A stretch of 64,000 bases of DNA. Origin: Saccharomycopsis fibuligera x Saccharomycopsis cf. fibuligera (Eukaryota > Ascomycota > Saccharomycetes > Ascoideales > Saccharomycopsidaceae). Within the stretch, counting starts at the first letter, position 1. Every line of letters begins with the position of its first letter. A model generated the notes under the pieces. The model was not told the DNA's origin, made no database searches, and was given only the letters and a program-made list of their open reading frames with translations. This document shows, piece after piece, positions 49,261-59,490 of the stretch. Position numbers and translations under genes: made by a program. Location of the stretch: contig CP012810.1 of NCBI GenBank assembly GCA_001936135.1, positions 1,302,001-1,366,000 of the forward strand. Direction: 5' to 3'.

Positions 49261-51249
49261 ACTGGTGCTAAGAATTAAATTGTCGACTAGCACATACAAT
49301 TAATATTAAAAGTACCGATGCTTCTATCTGCTAATTCAAGTTTTGTCCATCCAGTCATTGCAATTCGAGAACATAAAAGCTCATATCAATTGCTTGAACT
49401 TTACTGGAGTAGCTTGCAAGATCGACAAATTTTGCTAATTTCTCCTGAACTTACATAAAAATGGTACTCTTCTTTTTTTCCTAGATTTTTCTAGAACTTT
49501 TTGCCTTTGTTTTAACGACTTGTGTGAGTTTTCTACATTTATCAACTTCTGCCAGCTTTTCACATCCTTTTATTTTGCCCTGTTTTTGTTTTTCTTCTTT
49601 GGTTCTTCAATTATCGTTCTTTTTTATTGTTATCTTCTCTTTACTGTTGGTCTTATTTTCATTATAAAAATTTTCTTCACTACTTTTTTCTTTTTTTAAA
49701 AACTCAGTATTTTTTTCTTTATTTTTTTCATATTATGTCAGCATATAGCATTTCCCAATTTTAATGATAGGTATCACTGATAGTGGTTAAAAAAAAAGTA
49801 AAATAAAAAGCAAAAATTTTCTTATCAATGTTAGAAAATTCATTTATATGTATAGAAGTTGACAATTTGGAAACTTATTTACAGTCATTTTTATATAAAG
49901 ACAGGGATCATCTACGCATAAACATTATAATGTGTCAATTTACAAGTTTGCATTTTTGCATATTCTCATGTTTACTGGGTTATGTCTCCATGAAAAGATA
50001 AGATAGGGGATAATTTTGCCAATGATCCATATCCGCCAAAGTCACTTAATTATTACCGTCGTCAAACGGAGGTCCTGTGTATGCGTATCTTCAGCCTAAA
50101 AGCTTTTGATGCCTTCATCAATCATTATAATGAATCAATTGACTGCAAATTGTGATCTGATCCGATCTGATCCACCCGATCTGAGAATAAGACGGAAACG
50201 GGTTTTGCTCTGCTGTGATTAGAGTTACTGTTATACCAGTACCTGCAGCATTGTGCATTTTTTTTCTCTCTAGAGTATGCCACTAGCACAGCATGTATTC
50301 ATGAAAGCATTCGATACCATCGGCTGCTTGGCCTCTCCTGCCTATAGCTGTACTTCTGTAAACAATAACAGCATTATAAAATTAAGTTCATATTCTTTTT
50401 CGTTTGATTTAAATTTCTTTGTGTGGGAGTTGTCTCTTATCTTACAATTCATTTTATGTTGCAACTTTAAAGGATTTGGTTCGGTTTTTTTGTTGATCAA
50501 GCCAACCCAAGTCAGTACAAGAGAAAAACTCAGAACCCGGATTAAAGTAAAATAGAAACTTTATTTTACCATATTTCCTTCTAAAGCATCTTAGACTTGC
50601 ATTACAATACGAATTTCTACAAATTACACTACATTTGTATTGATAATCTTGCATGGGCAAAAACTTCGCAGGTGCATATGCGTGAGAATCTCTACGGAAG
50701 GTAAAACTACAGAAAGAACAGTGGTCGAAAAAGCTACTTCGAAGTTTAAAATCAATAGCCCAATTACGTGCAAATATGTATACGTCAAAAATATAAAGAT
50801 CGTCAGCGAAGTCAAGTTGCAGAAACTGTAAGAAATTTATGAATAAATGAGTGAATGGTATTGGGAATGGGGATGGGAATATTCAAACGAGACCAAAAAA
50901 GCAGGAAATAAAGACGCTAAATTCAATGTATACATACTCAAAGTACAATTTTCTAATCAAGCATGAACATTAAAAGAAATTTTTTTTTTTTTGCAAGAAT
51001 ATCTAAAATTACAAAAAAAAAAAAAAAAAAGAAAAGCAAAAAAAATGAAACTAAAATCAAATTACCAAAACATCTATAGTTCACAAAGTTTAAGAACCAA
51101 AAACAACAAAAAAAAAAAAAAAAAAAAAAGCAAAAACTACCTATACAAAAAAATCGACAAAAATTAGAAACGAATATAATTACTTGGAAAAAAAAAGATT
51201 ATTAAAGGATTTGTGAATAACGAGGGATAAAACAGCGGCCGCTTGCAAA
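49261..51249. other. 2-kb convergent intergenic region
   Basis: Lies between the stops of the ceramide synthase gene and SEF1. It contains T-rich then A-rich tracts, including a run of 22 A at 51108-51129, and a short imperfect repeat of GATCTGATCC at about 50155-50183. The frame at 50277-50555 has no motif or conserved character. It is unusually long for two 3' regions, so an unrecognised noncoding RNA is possible. Confidence 0.5.
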
Positions 51250-54200
51250 TCAAAATTCTGGGGCCATATTGACGTCAAACCATCCCAAAAAATCATCATT
51301 AGTTTCTGTCCAAGTTGACGATTGTTGTTGCAAAAAATCGCCAAACAAATTATTCTTATTCTCATTGTCGACATTGGCATTATTGGCGTTATTACCATTG
51401 TTTCCGCCATTCGCACCACTCAGACCAACGTCTGCAGCTGTAGGGGTACTGATACCAGTAGCACTATTTGTATTCGAGTATGTGCGCGCGACTTGTGGGG
51501 TGGTAATTTGTCCTTGTCCTTGTCCTGGTATTTGTGCATTATTGAAATTAGCATTACTATTACTATTACTATTACTATTACTATTATTATTATTATTATT
51601 ATTATTATTGTTGTTGTTGTTATTGTAGAAGGCCTCCAAATTTTGATTATTGCCATTGTTGGCTGTTGGTACCGGTGACATCATTTGAGTTGGTTGGCCT
51701 TTATAATTAAACAATGAACCAATATTATTAGAATTAGATATATTGGTACTAGGGGCATTAGTGGTGTTGGTATTATTGTTATTATTGTTATTTTCGCTTG
51801 ATTGAAACTTTGCAAGAGATGCTGAACTTTGAGCTGAATTACTATTATTATTGCTAGCGTTACTATTGCTGCGTTGCAATGAAGATAACATGAAATCATC
51901 ATTGGGCTTCGGCGTATTCCCTGGATTGACATTGTTGATGTATGTCCTCTGGCTTGTATTTGTGGGGCTAATACTATTAGCACCAACAGCACTAACTCCA
52001 GTAGCATCACCAGCAGGGCCAGGTTTTGAGACCCCTAAACTTCCAGTTGCTTCAAGTAATGGGAGTGGAATGCCGTTGATTTGAGTTGGGCCTGACAATC
52101 CATTAGCCAAAGCGTCAGCTTGAGCATTTGACATCGCAGTTTGAGTAGGCACCAATGTGGTTATTGTTGTACCATTTGGAGACGTGGAACTAATTGTTTT
52201 GAAATTATCTCTTGTGATTTGATCATAAAATGGTAATGGGACAAGTTTTCGATCATACCCATCAACTTGAAAAATGTTATCTTGCAGACCAAAATCAGGC
52301 ACTGGTTGGCCAGTACTAATTGCTTTCTCTTTAGCGATGTTTCTTCTTCTAGCCTCATGAATGCAAGATACCAAGTCATAAAATAATGAGTTGGCCAAAT
52401 GACTTCGGTTCGACTTGATGATACCTTCTCCTTCGAGATAAATATTTGGCTGAGTAATGATGACATAGTTAAGTTTCTCCAACACTTTTGCCGTTCTTGA
52501 AATATCATTATCAACATCTTTCCAAGCGGCTAACATGTTTCTAAACAATCTATGAACTGTAACGATGGATTGTCTAGCACTATCAACATACTTGTCAAGC
52601 AACAATGGGGTCAAATGAAGTTTGAAAAGAGTAAAGCATGCATAAGTGACGCTATGTCTGACATAAACTGGATATTCACTAAGTTGTTTGACTTCAACAA
52701 GCTTGGAGAAAATCGTCACTACTCTAGTGGCCGCATGGTATGCTACTGTGACATATTTGGTTTGATCTTCAGCTGGGGTTTCTGGTAAGAATGCAAAAGC
52801 ACAAACAAGCAATTTAACATACAAGTAATACATTTCAGTGATTGGGTCATCAATTTGCAACTTGAATACCAATCTTTCCAATTCACGCAAAAGAATGTTC
52901 AAACTACCGGCTCTATTTTTAGCCGTCATTAATCCATCAGGAGAAGTCACAGATGATCCCATGATGTTAATTAATTTTGACTGAAATATGGATAAACATA
53001 TCAAACATCTAAAATTTTTAGGCAAACTATGATCCAACCTGGCATTTTCAACAAGATAGTCTGTTTGAATGCATGGAGGAAGTCCAAGGATACTGGCCCA
53101 AAGCTGTTCGCTGAAAAAAACCAATAACCAAGTTCTTGTTCTCCATTTTTCAGCATTAATTAAACTGACTTGGGTTCTAGAAAACTCGCTTATAAACTTA
53201 CCACGGTGTAAACCTAGCTGGAAACCTAAATTTTTCGCTAATCCAACAAATCTGTAAGAACAATCATCTAACACTTTTTGATTCGGCAAAGGCCAGCAAC
53301 TCAAAATAAGCAACGATTGCACAATATGAGTAGATCTAGGGGTTCGTATCCAACAAGTTTCAATAGCCAATTGTTTGATAAGCGATGCGAGTTTATTGTA
53401 TAGCGTTGGTTCAGGATCTGAAAGACAAGCTGTCAAACATACTGTCCAAAATAATAATTGAGACTGAGAATACAATTCAATAGCACTGTTTGAAGTTAAA
53501 ATTGGTAAAAATGGTAGATAGTCATTGATGAATCTTGCATGAAGTTCATTTGCCTTAGCTAATGGAAGATGCACATCGCCTAAAATAAATTCCTTGATAT
53601 TTGGGGTCTTGATATTTGTCACCAATGGAGGCTGATTAGTGTTCGATTCTGTGTATAAAGTTTGTCCATTATTATTACTGCCAGTACTTCCGGGCACCGT
53701 TGGACCCCCTGTTCCACAACTTCCACCGCCTAAAGAACTAGTAGTAGTATCAGGACTAGCCGTATTTTCTCTGAAACTTTGTTGCAAATATGGAGGCAAG
53801 TTCCTGCTATTGTCATCGTTGGTAGGAGTTGAATCATTAAGTAGTTCCGGTGATTCTCTACTACCGTTACTTGGTCTGTTGGATGGCTGTAAAAGGAAAG
53901 GGTCCCTTTTTAAATATGTTTTGGCAATAATTGGAGGATAGTTTAATGGGGCATTGCGAGTGAATAAATGATTATTTTCTGAAAGAGATCTAGACATTGC
54001 CACTGGAGGAGACGCACTGCTACTGCGCATTATATTTTCACCCTCATTACGATAATTTCCAACTCCGATTTGGTTCTGATTCTGGTTTTGTGTTTGGTTT
54101 TGGTTTTGGCTTTCCAAGCTGGGGCTACGACTGCCACTGCCACTGCCACTGCCACTGCCACTGCCACTGCCACTGCCATTGCCATTGCTATTAAAAGGCG

Positions 54201-54867
54201 CGCTGTTATTGTTGACAAACCGTTCGGCTCTTTCGCCGATATTCATGCTTCGACGATTCAAAAGAGCCTGGGCAATAAAGGACTCATTTCTGTGTAACAA
54301 TTCAAGTTTTGCCTTTAACTCGTCAACATCATTTCTCAAAGTCTGGATCTGGCTGCCCTTCTTAGGTCTAAACTGCGGGTCAATCTCGCAGTTTAGACCC
54401 ATTCTTTCGCACCGCTGGCATGGGCGGGGATAATTGTCGCTGGCGTTACATTTTATCTTGTGTTGACGGCAATGAGTACAGGAAGTAACTGGACGATGGC
54501 CAGAGGTATGTGGGATGAGAGATTTACCATCTTCGGCTTTGACTTGAACTGATTGCAGTTTCTTCTTTTTGGAGACATTTTGGTCTGCAACACTGGGGGC
54601 AATGGGTTGTTCACTTTTTCTTTTCTTTTGTAGCTGCTGCTGCTGCTGTTGTTGTTGTTGTTGTTGATTTTGATTAGGTGTTTGGCTTTCCTGAGATGGT
54701 GATGGTAAAATCGGCACTTGTTCTGGTTGTGTCAGGCGCTGTTGCTGCTGTTGTTGCTGCTGCTGCTGCTGTTGTTGTTGTTGTTGTTGTTGTTGTTGTG
54801 GCTGCTGCTGCTGCTGCTGCTGCTGCTGTTCCAGCTGTGTCTTTGCAGTAGCGGGAGCGATATTCAT
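51250..54867 (-). CDS. SEF1: Zn(II)2Cys6 transcription factor Sef1
   Basis: 1205 residues. Gln-rich stretches (~13-43, 67-79) precede a nuclear-localising basic region and the zinc cluster: Cys130, 133, 140, 150, 153 and 160 in TSCTHCRQHKIKCNASDN and RPCQRCERMGLNC. The linker FRPKKGSQIQTLRNDVDELK leads into a coiled dimerisation helix. The fungal transcription factor middle domain holds CLTACLSDPEPTLYNKL, ETCWIRTPRSTHIVQSLLIL and WPLPNQKVLDDCSYRFVGLA. The C-terminal half is low complexity (Asn and Ser runs), but the final DFLGWFDVNM is a conserved Sef1 ending. In Candida albicans Sef1 activates iron-uptake genes; its role in S. cerevisiae is less clear. Confidence 0.93.
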   Translation of the reverse strand: MNIAPATAKTQLEQQQQQQQQQPQQQQQQQQQQQQQQQQQQQQRLTQPEQVPILPSPSQESQTPNQNQQQQQQQQQQQLQKKRKSEQPIAPSVADQNVSKKKKLQSVQVKAEDGKSLIPHTSGHRPVTSCTHCRQHKIKCNASDNYPRPCQRCERMGLNCEIDPQFRPKKGSQIQTLRNDVDELKAKLELLHRNESFIAQALLNRRSMNIGERAERFVNNNSAPFNSNGNGSGSGSGSGSGSGSGSRSPSLESQNQNQTQNQNQNQIGVGNYRNEGENIMRSSSASPPVAMSRSLSENNHLFTRNAPLNYPPIIAKTYLKRDPFLLQPSNRPSNGSRESPELLNDSTPTNDDNSRNLPPYLQQSFRENTASPDTTTSSLGGGSCGTGGPTVPGSTGSNNNGQTLYTESNTNQPPLVTNIKTPNIKEFILGDVHLPLAKANELHARFINDYLPFLPILTSNSAIELYSQSQLLFWTVCLTACLSDPEPTLYNKLASLIKQLAIETCWIRTPRSTHIVQSLLILSCWPLPNQKVLDDCSYRFVGLAKNLGFQLGLHRGKFISEFSRTQVSLINAEKWRTRTWLLVFFSEQLWASILGLPPCIQTDYLVENARLDHSLPKNFRCLICLSIFQSKLINIMGSSVTSPDGLMTAKNRAGSLNILLRELERLVFKLQIDDPITEMYYLYVKLLVCAFAFLPETPAEDQTKYVTVAYHAATRVVTIFSKLVEVKQLSEYPVYVRHSVTYACFTLFKLHLTPLLLDKYVDSARQSIVTVHRLFRNMLAAWKDVDNDISRTAKVLEKLNYVIITQPNIYLEGEGIIKSNRSHLANSLFYDLVSCIHEARRRNIAKEKAISTGQPVPDFGLQDNIFQVDGYDRKLVPLPFYDQITRDNFKTISSTSPNGTTITTLVPTQTAMSNAQADALANGLSGPTQINGIPLPLLEATGSLGVSKPGPAGDATGVSAVGANSISPTNTSQRTYINNVNPGNTPKPNDDFMLSSLQRSNSNASNNNSNSAQSSASLAKFQSSENNNNNNNTNTTNAPSTNISNSNNIGSLFNYKGQPTQMMSPVPTANNGNNQNLEAFYNNNNNNNNNNNNNNSNSNSNSNSNANFNNAQIPGQGQGQITTPQVARTYSNTNSATGISTPTAADVGLSGANGGNNGNNANNANVDNENKNNLFGDFLQQQSSTWTETNDDFLGWFDVNMAPEF
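51560..51634. repeat. ATT/GTT trinucleotide tract in SEF1 coding for an Asn run
   Basis: Coding-strand AAT/AAC repeats encode alternating Asn-Ser and then a long Asn run near residue 1090. The + strand shows ATTACT then ATT then GTT units, so the tract is composed of successive codon-level expansions. Confidence 0.9.
54127..54184. repeat. ACTGCC hexanucleotide repeat in SEF1 encoding Gly-Ser repeats
   Basis: About nine tandem ACTGCC units on the + strand encode a (GS)n linker on the minus strand, downstream of the zinc cluster and dimerisation helix. Its length is likely to vary between strains. Confidence 0.9.
54632..54830. repeat. CAG/CAA tracts in SEF1 encoding polyglutamine
   Basis: Two blocks of mixed CTG and TTG units on the + strand (54,632-54,663 and 54,741-54,828) encode Gln runs at residues ~67-79 and ~14-43. 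The mixture of codons suggests an older run, with pure CAG segments at both ends of the longer block. Confidence 0.9.
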
Positions 54868-55736
54868 CTTGTATTAGAGTGCTAGAATGGGGCAAGAAAG
54901 TATCGCTTTTGAACGCGAATGTGAGTGCAAAGGTAAGTGTGACAGCTGTAATTGTATTCGAATGAGTTACGGGACTTTAGAAGATACCCAGGACTGTAAG
55001 AGCATGGCACTAGCAAGGGAAACAGTGAGGGCAATAGCGTTTAGCGGGGGGTCAAACACAAATTTTTCTGTTTCTGTTAACTGTTTTCTCTTCGTAAAAA
55101 ATTCGAATTTAATGGGGAACGCGATATTATGCCAGTGTATGCATAATCCATGTGAAAGGATATTAGGTAATATTTGACGTAATAAATATAGCCCTAGTTA
55201 CAGTTATTTCATTACATAATTAGTACAACTACCATTGGAGTACAGTTACCGAAAGAAAAACATCAACATTATTAAATATTGACCATATTTTATGCAAGAG
55301 AGACTGAAAAACAAAAGAAAAAAAATAGAAAAAGAGATACCGGTAAAATGGGAGAAAAAGCATCAACTCGTAATGGCAAGATAAGCAGGTAGAATAAAAC
55401 AGACAGAAGGAAAAAAAAAAAAAAAAGGAGAAAATTGGAAAAAAAAAACACAATTAGAGTATGATCAAGGAAAAAATACAAAAAATTTCAGAAATGAAAC
55501 ATATAACAAATATGAATAATAATGTGTAAAAGAATAGACGAAAAGGATAAGCCGAAATAATAAAAGGAAAGAAGAACAAAAAAACAAAATAAAATAGAAC
55601 ATAAATGATGACAAAAAAGAAAAAAACGTAGAAACAGCAAGCTTTAATACTATACATAAATCATCTAAATATAACGAAATCTTGTAGAAGCCTCTTATAA
55701 TTTTAATTATCAACCGCTATCGGCATGACATTCTAT
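54868..55736. promoter_or_regulatory. SEF1 promoter and ICE2 3' flank
   Basis: 869 bp between two minus-strand genes. GATAAG occurs at 55380-55385 and 55546-55551, the core bound by fungal iron-responsive GATA factors (Sfu1 type). The stretch nearer ICE2 is A-rich on the + strand. The + strand frame at 54887-55177 (Cys-rich start) is probably accidental. Confidence 0.45.
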
Positions 55737-57476
55737 TCAATCATCTGTTTCAGTAAATAACTCAAGTGTATAAAGACCAAGCAATAAAAGCATATTGAGC
55801 CAATTCCAAAACTGAATCTGGTTGACCACTATCCAGCTTTCTGCATTTTCCATCCACCAGCCCCATATTATCAAATTTTGGTCAATTTCATTCCTTTGAA
55901 GTAACATGAGGTTGGTGTATACTGCTATTATAAGACATGGGGAGTATGAATATATCACTCTTGCTTTGTCTAATGGCTTGTACCCTTTATCCACGGGCTT
56001 TAGTTTCTCAGTCATAATATTGTCTATACTGTATCTAATTTTGCTTTGAGAGCTGTAGTCCAAAATTGGTTGCTTGCCGGATGTTGATGAAGACGATAAA
56101 GAAAAAACTTCTGATTCAGAATCATACAATGCATTTCTTTTGTCTTCATCATCTCCATCTCCATCACCTTCGCCTTCATTTTCATTTTCAATTTCACCAT
56201 CATCCTGAAAAATGTCTTCTTTTTCTGGACCATTAACGGCAGGGTTTGATAATATCCCGCTCTTCATTGACTGCTTCAATGCGGGAATGATTCTTGTTGC
56301 TGCGTAGAACACTAGAATTCGATAAGCCAAATTAAACACTAACAGAAGAGTTAAATAATTGACAGCGTCAATCATGAATATTATCAAGGACAAAAATGAA
56401 TTTGTCAAATTAAGAGTCAACATTTTAATAAAAATTTTTGCGCTACTTATTGCAGTGAGCACGGTTGGGCTATGATTAATAGTTGATATGAATGGCGTAT
56501 CATTGATTTTTTTACCAATCATTTGAGTAATTGACTCTTGGGTTCTGTCATTAAGCAAAAACTGCTTGAAGTTTAGTTGATAGAAACTAACGAAAAAGTT
56601 ATTACTAAAGTCATAAGTCTTTAAGCTGAAAATATTATTATCAAACTCTTTTTTGAAATTGGATGTTGTTTTGGTAATGAGCTCATTAATTTGATCATTA
56701 GTCGAGGTAGTCAATTCCGGAAAAGTTTGATAAATGCACTTGACGATATATGAGAATATTAAAACTGATTCGATTAATGTACCTTTAGACGACACTATAC
56801 CAAACAATGACAAGCCCAAGCAGTATGTTATTATAGAGCCTAGTAAAGTAGATGATATCAAGTTGATTTTCAAATCGGGTATGGTGAATATGTTGTATAG
56901 GAAGTAAAATGAAATCGTGAGCACTGTTCCACTGATTAGTAAATTAAGGAGCACTCTATACTCATTATGGGTGGTAGATTTGGCATCATTTGATCTATAA
57001 ACGAGCCAATTAAAGGATTTGCCAATGGCTTGGATAAGAAGCAATGAGCAAATGCCTTCAAGAATAATGAACAAGGCGGTTAAGTTTTTTATTGCAAAAT
57101 TCCATACAAATATGTATCTGTTGAATTGTTTTTCAAAGCTTTCATTGTTGATGGGATGTTTGTTATTCATTATGAATATGGATTTGATGTCATAGCTATT
57201 TGTAAAGGAGCTTAGGAAAAAGATTAGAAGAGAAGGGATGAATAAATGCTGCAAGTAAAAGCAAAACCGCAATGATTTGAGTTTTCTATTTGATATTGAT
57301 AATATCCGAAGCGAATTTAAAGTGGCATAGAGCAAGCAAAGAGTGAAAGTGAAAGCAAGACCACACTTGTTGCCGCCCACTTCAAAGGACAATGGCACAG
57401 TGAGAATGATGAGGATCATGTATATTATGGAGAAGATGGACTTCGTAGTTTTTCTGATTCCCAAGATTTGTTTCAT
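55737..57476 (-). CDS. ICE2: ER membrane protein Ice2
   Basis: 579 residues with about eight to ten hydrophobic segments. Diagnostic segments are LTVPLSFEVGGNKCGLAFTF near the N-terminus, then SKGTLIESVLIFSYIVKCIY, YAATRIIPALKQSM and YSPCLIIAVYTNLML, and the C-terminal FWNWLNMLLLLGLYTLELF. A charged insert at ~415-480 (DDGEIENENEGEGDGDGDDE) makes it longer than S. cerevisiae Ice2 (491 aa). Ice2 promotes ER membrane growth and cortical ER inheritance and restrains the phosphatidate phosphatase complex Nem1-Spo7/Pah1. The insert faces a loop before the last membrane segments, where regulatory contacts could sit. Confidence 0.88.
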   Translation of the reverse strand: MKQILGIRKTTKSIFSIIYMILIILTVPLSFEVGGNKCGLAFTFTLCLLYATLNSLRILSISNRKLKSLRFCFYLQHLFIPSLLIFFLSSFTNSYDIKSIFIMNNKHPINNESFEKQFNRYIFVWNFAIKNLTALFIILEGICSLLLIQAIGKSFNWLVYRSNDAKSTTHNEYRVLLNLLISGTVLTISFYFLYNIFTIPDLKINLISSTLLGSIITYCLGLSLFGIVSSKGTLIESVLIFSYIVKCIYQTFPELTTSTNDQINELITKTTSNFKKEFDNNIFSLKTYDFSNNFFVSFYQLNFKQFLLNDRTQESITQMIGKKINDTPFISTINHSPTVLTAISSAKIFIKMLTLNLTNSFLSLIIFMIDAVNYLTLLLVFNLAYRILVFYAATRIIPALKQSMKSGILSNPAVNGPEKEDIFQDDGEIENENEGEGDGDGDDEDKRNALYDSESEVFSLSSSSTSGKQPILDYSSQSKIRYSIDNIMTEKLKPVDKGYKPLDKARVIYSYSPCLIIAVYTNLMLLQRNEIDQNLIIWGWWMENAESWIVVNQIQFWNWLNMLLLLGLYTLELFTETDD

Positions 57477-58041
57477 ATTGTCATTGGTAGTATTGTGTAT
57501 TTTGTGTTTGGATAGTGATAGTAGAAAACAGAATTCTCTAGAAGTAATAGAAGTGATGTGAACAACTAGACGGCTAGCAGAATAGCGAGTTATCTTGTAA
57601 TTATCTGTCTCAGACGACCAGTGTGGAACGGGCTTTAAACTCTAAAACAGCGGAATTGGATATAGTAGTGGTCAATCAAGTGAGGAACGACGAAAAAAGT
57701 GAGCTGCCAACGGATACAGCGGCTATAAAACAGCAAATGTACTGGCTTGAAATAGAATTAGGGTCAATGGTGATACAGAAGTGTAACAGGAGGCTAATAG
57801 CGATGAGTCAAAGTCTAAGTTACAAGGAGGCCCAAAGAGAATATTTTCTTTTAAAGTGAAGCGAAATGAAATGAAATCGGAAAGAAAAAACAGAAAAACC
57901 CTTTGGCCCACTATGGGGTGAAGTAACCCCCTGTATATCAATACAGTACTCCAGAGAGAAAAAAAAACCAAAAAATTTGCCATAATGCGATGCGATGAGT
58001 TGAAATCTTAGTTCAGCTCTGCCAGTGACTGCACAAGTACT
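57477..58041. promoter_or_regulatory. divergent promoter of ICE2 and TRM12
   Basis: 565 bp. A + strand open frame from 57578 to 57859 (about 94 codons) lacks any ATG near its 5' end but has a coiled-coil-like C-terminal part (QQMYWLEIELGSMVIQKC). It may be chance or an unannotated small gene with an upstream exon. No regulator site was identified. Confidence 0.4.
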
Positions 58042-59490
58042 ATGTCAGATGAAGATAGTAGCCATTCTACGGTCATTGTGGTCAAGGTCCATGACAGGAA
58101 ACTAATCAAGCTGGTCAAGAGTGCGCTTGAACTGCTCAATTATATCAATAAACAATGTAAAATCCAAAAAGATGGGTCCATATACACAAACATATCCACC
58201 ACTACAGACAATACAGACACCATACCCTCACCGTTTGCAAACACTGAGTTGGAAAAATTGCATTCTGCTCACCCAAATGAAATACAGTTTATAGCAGCGC
58301 AGCCAATTGGCGAACCTCGTCGTCTAGTTCAGACATCGCTGCCAAACTCCATTGAAAGTTTTTTTCGCAATTATATCAAGTCACACGGTTTACAATTAAG
58401 AAATGATCAATTGTCGTTGTTAATGCTGTGTTTGCCTAAAAAATGGTCTATATATCCTCCAATGGTTCTCTTTAATTCCCATACATTTGATGATTCGGTT
58501 TGGCAGCGACACTTCTTTGGTGTGTATTCTGTCAAACAATCTGATTTTTTCAAAAGCCTTCTTGAGCACTGTTTCGCAAACACTGAATCACCAATAGACA
58601 GGATTGCAATAAATAAGCCAATACCGTTATTGAGTAATGAAACAAGCTCTAATTATGAAAACATAAAACGTATTCCTCTCAATATTTCCTCAATTTATGG
58701 CGATTTTGGGCCTTTACCAACCCTTGAGTGCATTAATTCACCAACCGCGCAAGATTTCGAAGATGCGTTCTGGTGCCATGCCAAACAAAACAATATATAC
58801 CAGTACTGGGCCCCACGTTACATAATGTTTAGCCGTGGTAATGTCAAGGAAAAATTACGCATAATTCAAACATTTGCAAACATTGAAGGTAATGATATAG
58901 TTGATTTATACGCAGGTATTGGTTATTTTACTCTATGCTACTTGGCGAAACAGTGTCGGAAGATATATAGCTGGGAATTAAATCCTTGGAGTGTTCAAGG
59001 TTTGGTAAAAGGATGCGAAAAGAATAAATTTAAGTATCAAGTGATTAAAGCAAAAGAACCATGGAACTATGACCCAAATGCTAGAATTTATATATTCAAT
59101 GAGTCCAACGAATTTGCACCACAACGGTTTGTCGAGTTGTCAAGTTATGAAAATAGCGCAAAGTTTGACGGGCTTAAGCTCACACATATAAATTTGGGGC
59201 TTTTGCCAACTTCTAAACCATCATGGAGCATTTCGGCTGATTTGATCAAAAATTTCAGAGATGATGGAACTAAAGAAACAGTGGTGCATGTTCATGAGAA
59301 TGTTAAAGTGACTGATTTTGATGCGTTCATTCAAAGTACAAAGGCGTGTTTGGAGAAATTGCTACTTGAAAAAGGAGCTGGAAATAATCAACTTACTGTA
59401 AAGCCAATGGTGGAATTTATGCATTTGGAAAAAATTAAAACATTTGCTCCGGATGTGTGGCATATTTGTGTAGATTATAACGTGTATTAA
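58042..59490 (+). CDS. TRM12: tRNA wybutosine-synthesis transferase Trm12 (Tyw2)
   Basis: 482 residues. The class I methyltransferase-type core is clear: DIVDLYAGIGYFTLCYLAKQ (about 284-303, the AdoMet-binding loop) followed by IYSWELNPWSVQGLVKGCEK, where the acidic residue after the second strand and NPxS are family hallmarks. SIYPPMVLFNSHTF in the N-terminal half is also typical. Trm12 transfers the alpha-amino-alpha-carboxypropyl group of AdoMet onto the tricyclic base at position 37 of tRNA-Phe. A tRNA-Phe gene, the substrate, lies elsewhere in this window (20,031). Two CTG codons fall in the N-terminal helix KLVKSALELL. Confidence 0.92.
   Translation: MSDEDSSHSTVIVVKVHDRKLIKLVKSALELLNYINKQCKIQKDGSIYTNISTTTDNTDTIPSPFANTELEKLHSAHPNEIQFIAAQPIGEPRRLVQTSLPNSIESFFRNYIKSHGLQLRNDQLSLLMLCLPKKWSIYPPMVLFNSHTFDDSVWQRHFFGVYSVKQSDFFKSLLEHCFANTESPIDRIAINKPIPLLSNETSSNYENIKRIPLNISSIYGDFGPLPTLECINSPTAQDFEDAFWCHAKQNNIYQYWAPRYIMFSRGNVKEKLRIIQTFANIEGNDIVDLYAGIGYFTLCYLAKQCRKIYSWELNPWSVQGLVKGCEKNKFKYQVIKAKEPWNYDPNARIYIFNESNEFAPQRFVELSSYENSAKFDGLKLTHINLGLLPTSKPSWSISADLIKNFRDDGTKETVVHVHENVKVTDFDAFIQSTKACLEKLLLEKGAGNNQLTVKPMVEFMHLEKIKTFAPDVWHICVDYNVY

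Noticed and set aside
50277-50555. A 92-codon ATG frame in the gap between the ceramide synthase gene and SEF1.
   Set aside because: Hydrophobic, Ser/Phe-rich composition without a motif. It was not strong enough to call a gene.
51269-51678. Plus-strand frames of about 118 codons inside SEF1.
   Set aside because: They are antisense readings of the Asn/Ser trinucleotide tract and consist of poly-Leu or poly-Ile.
54030-54297. Repetitive frames such as (AV)n and (CH)n within SEF1.
   Set aside because: They are out-of-frame readings of the ACTGCC repeat that encodes the Gly-Ser linker.
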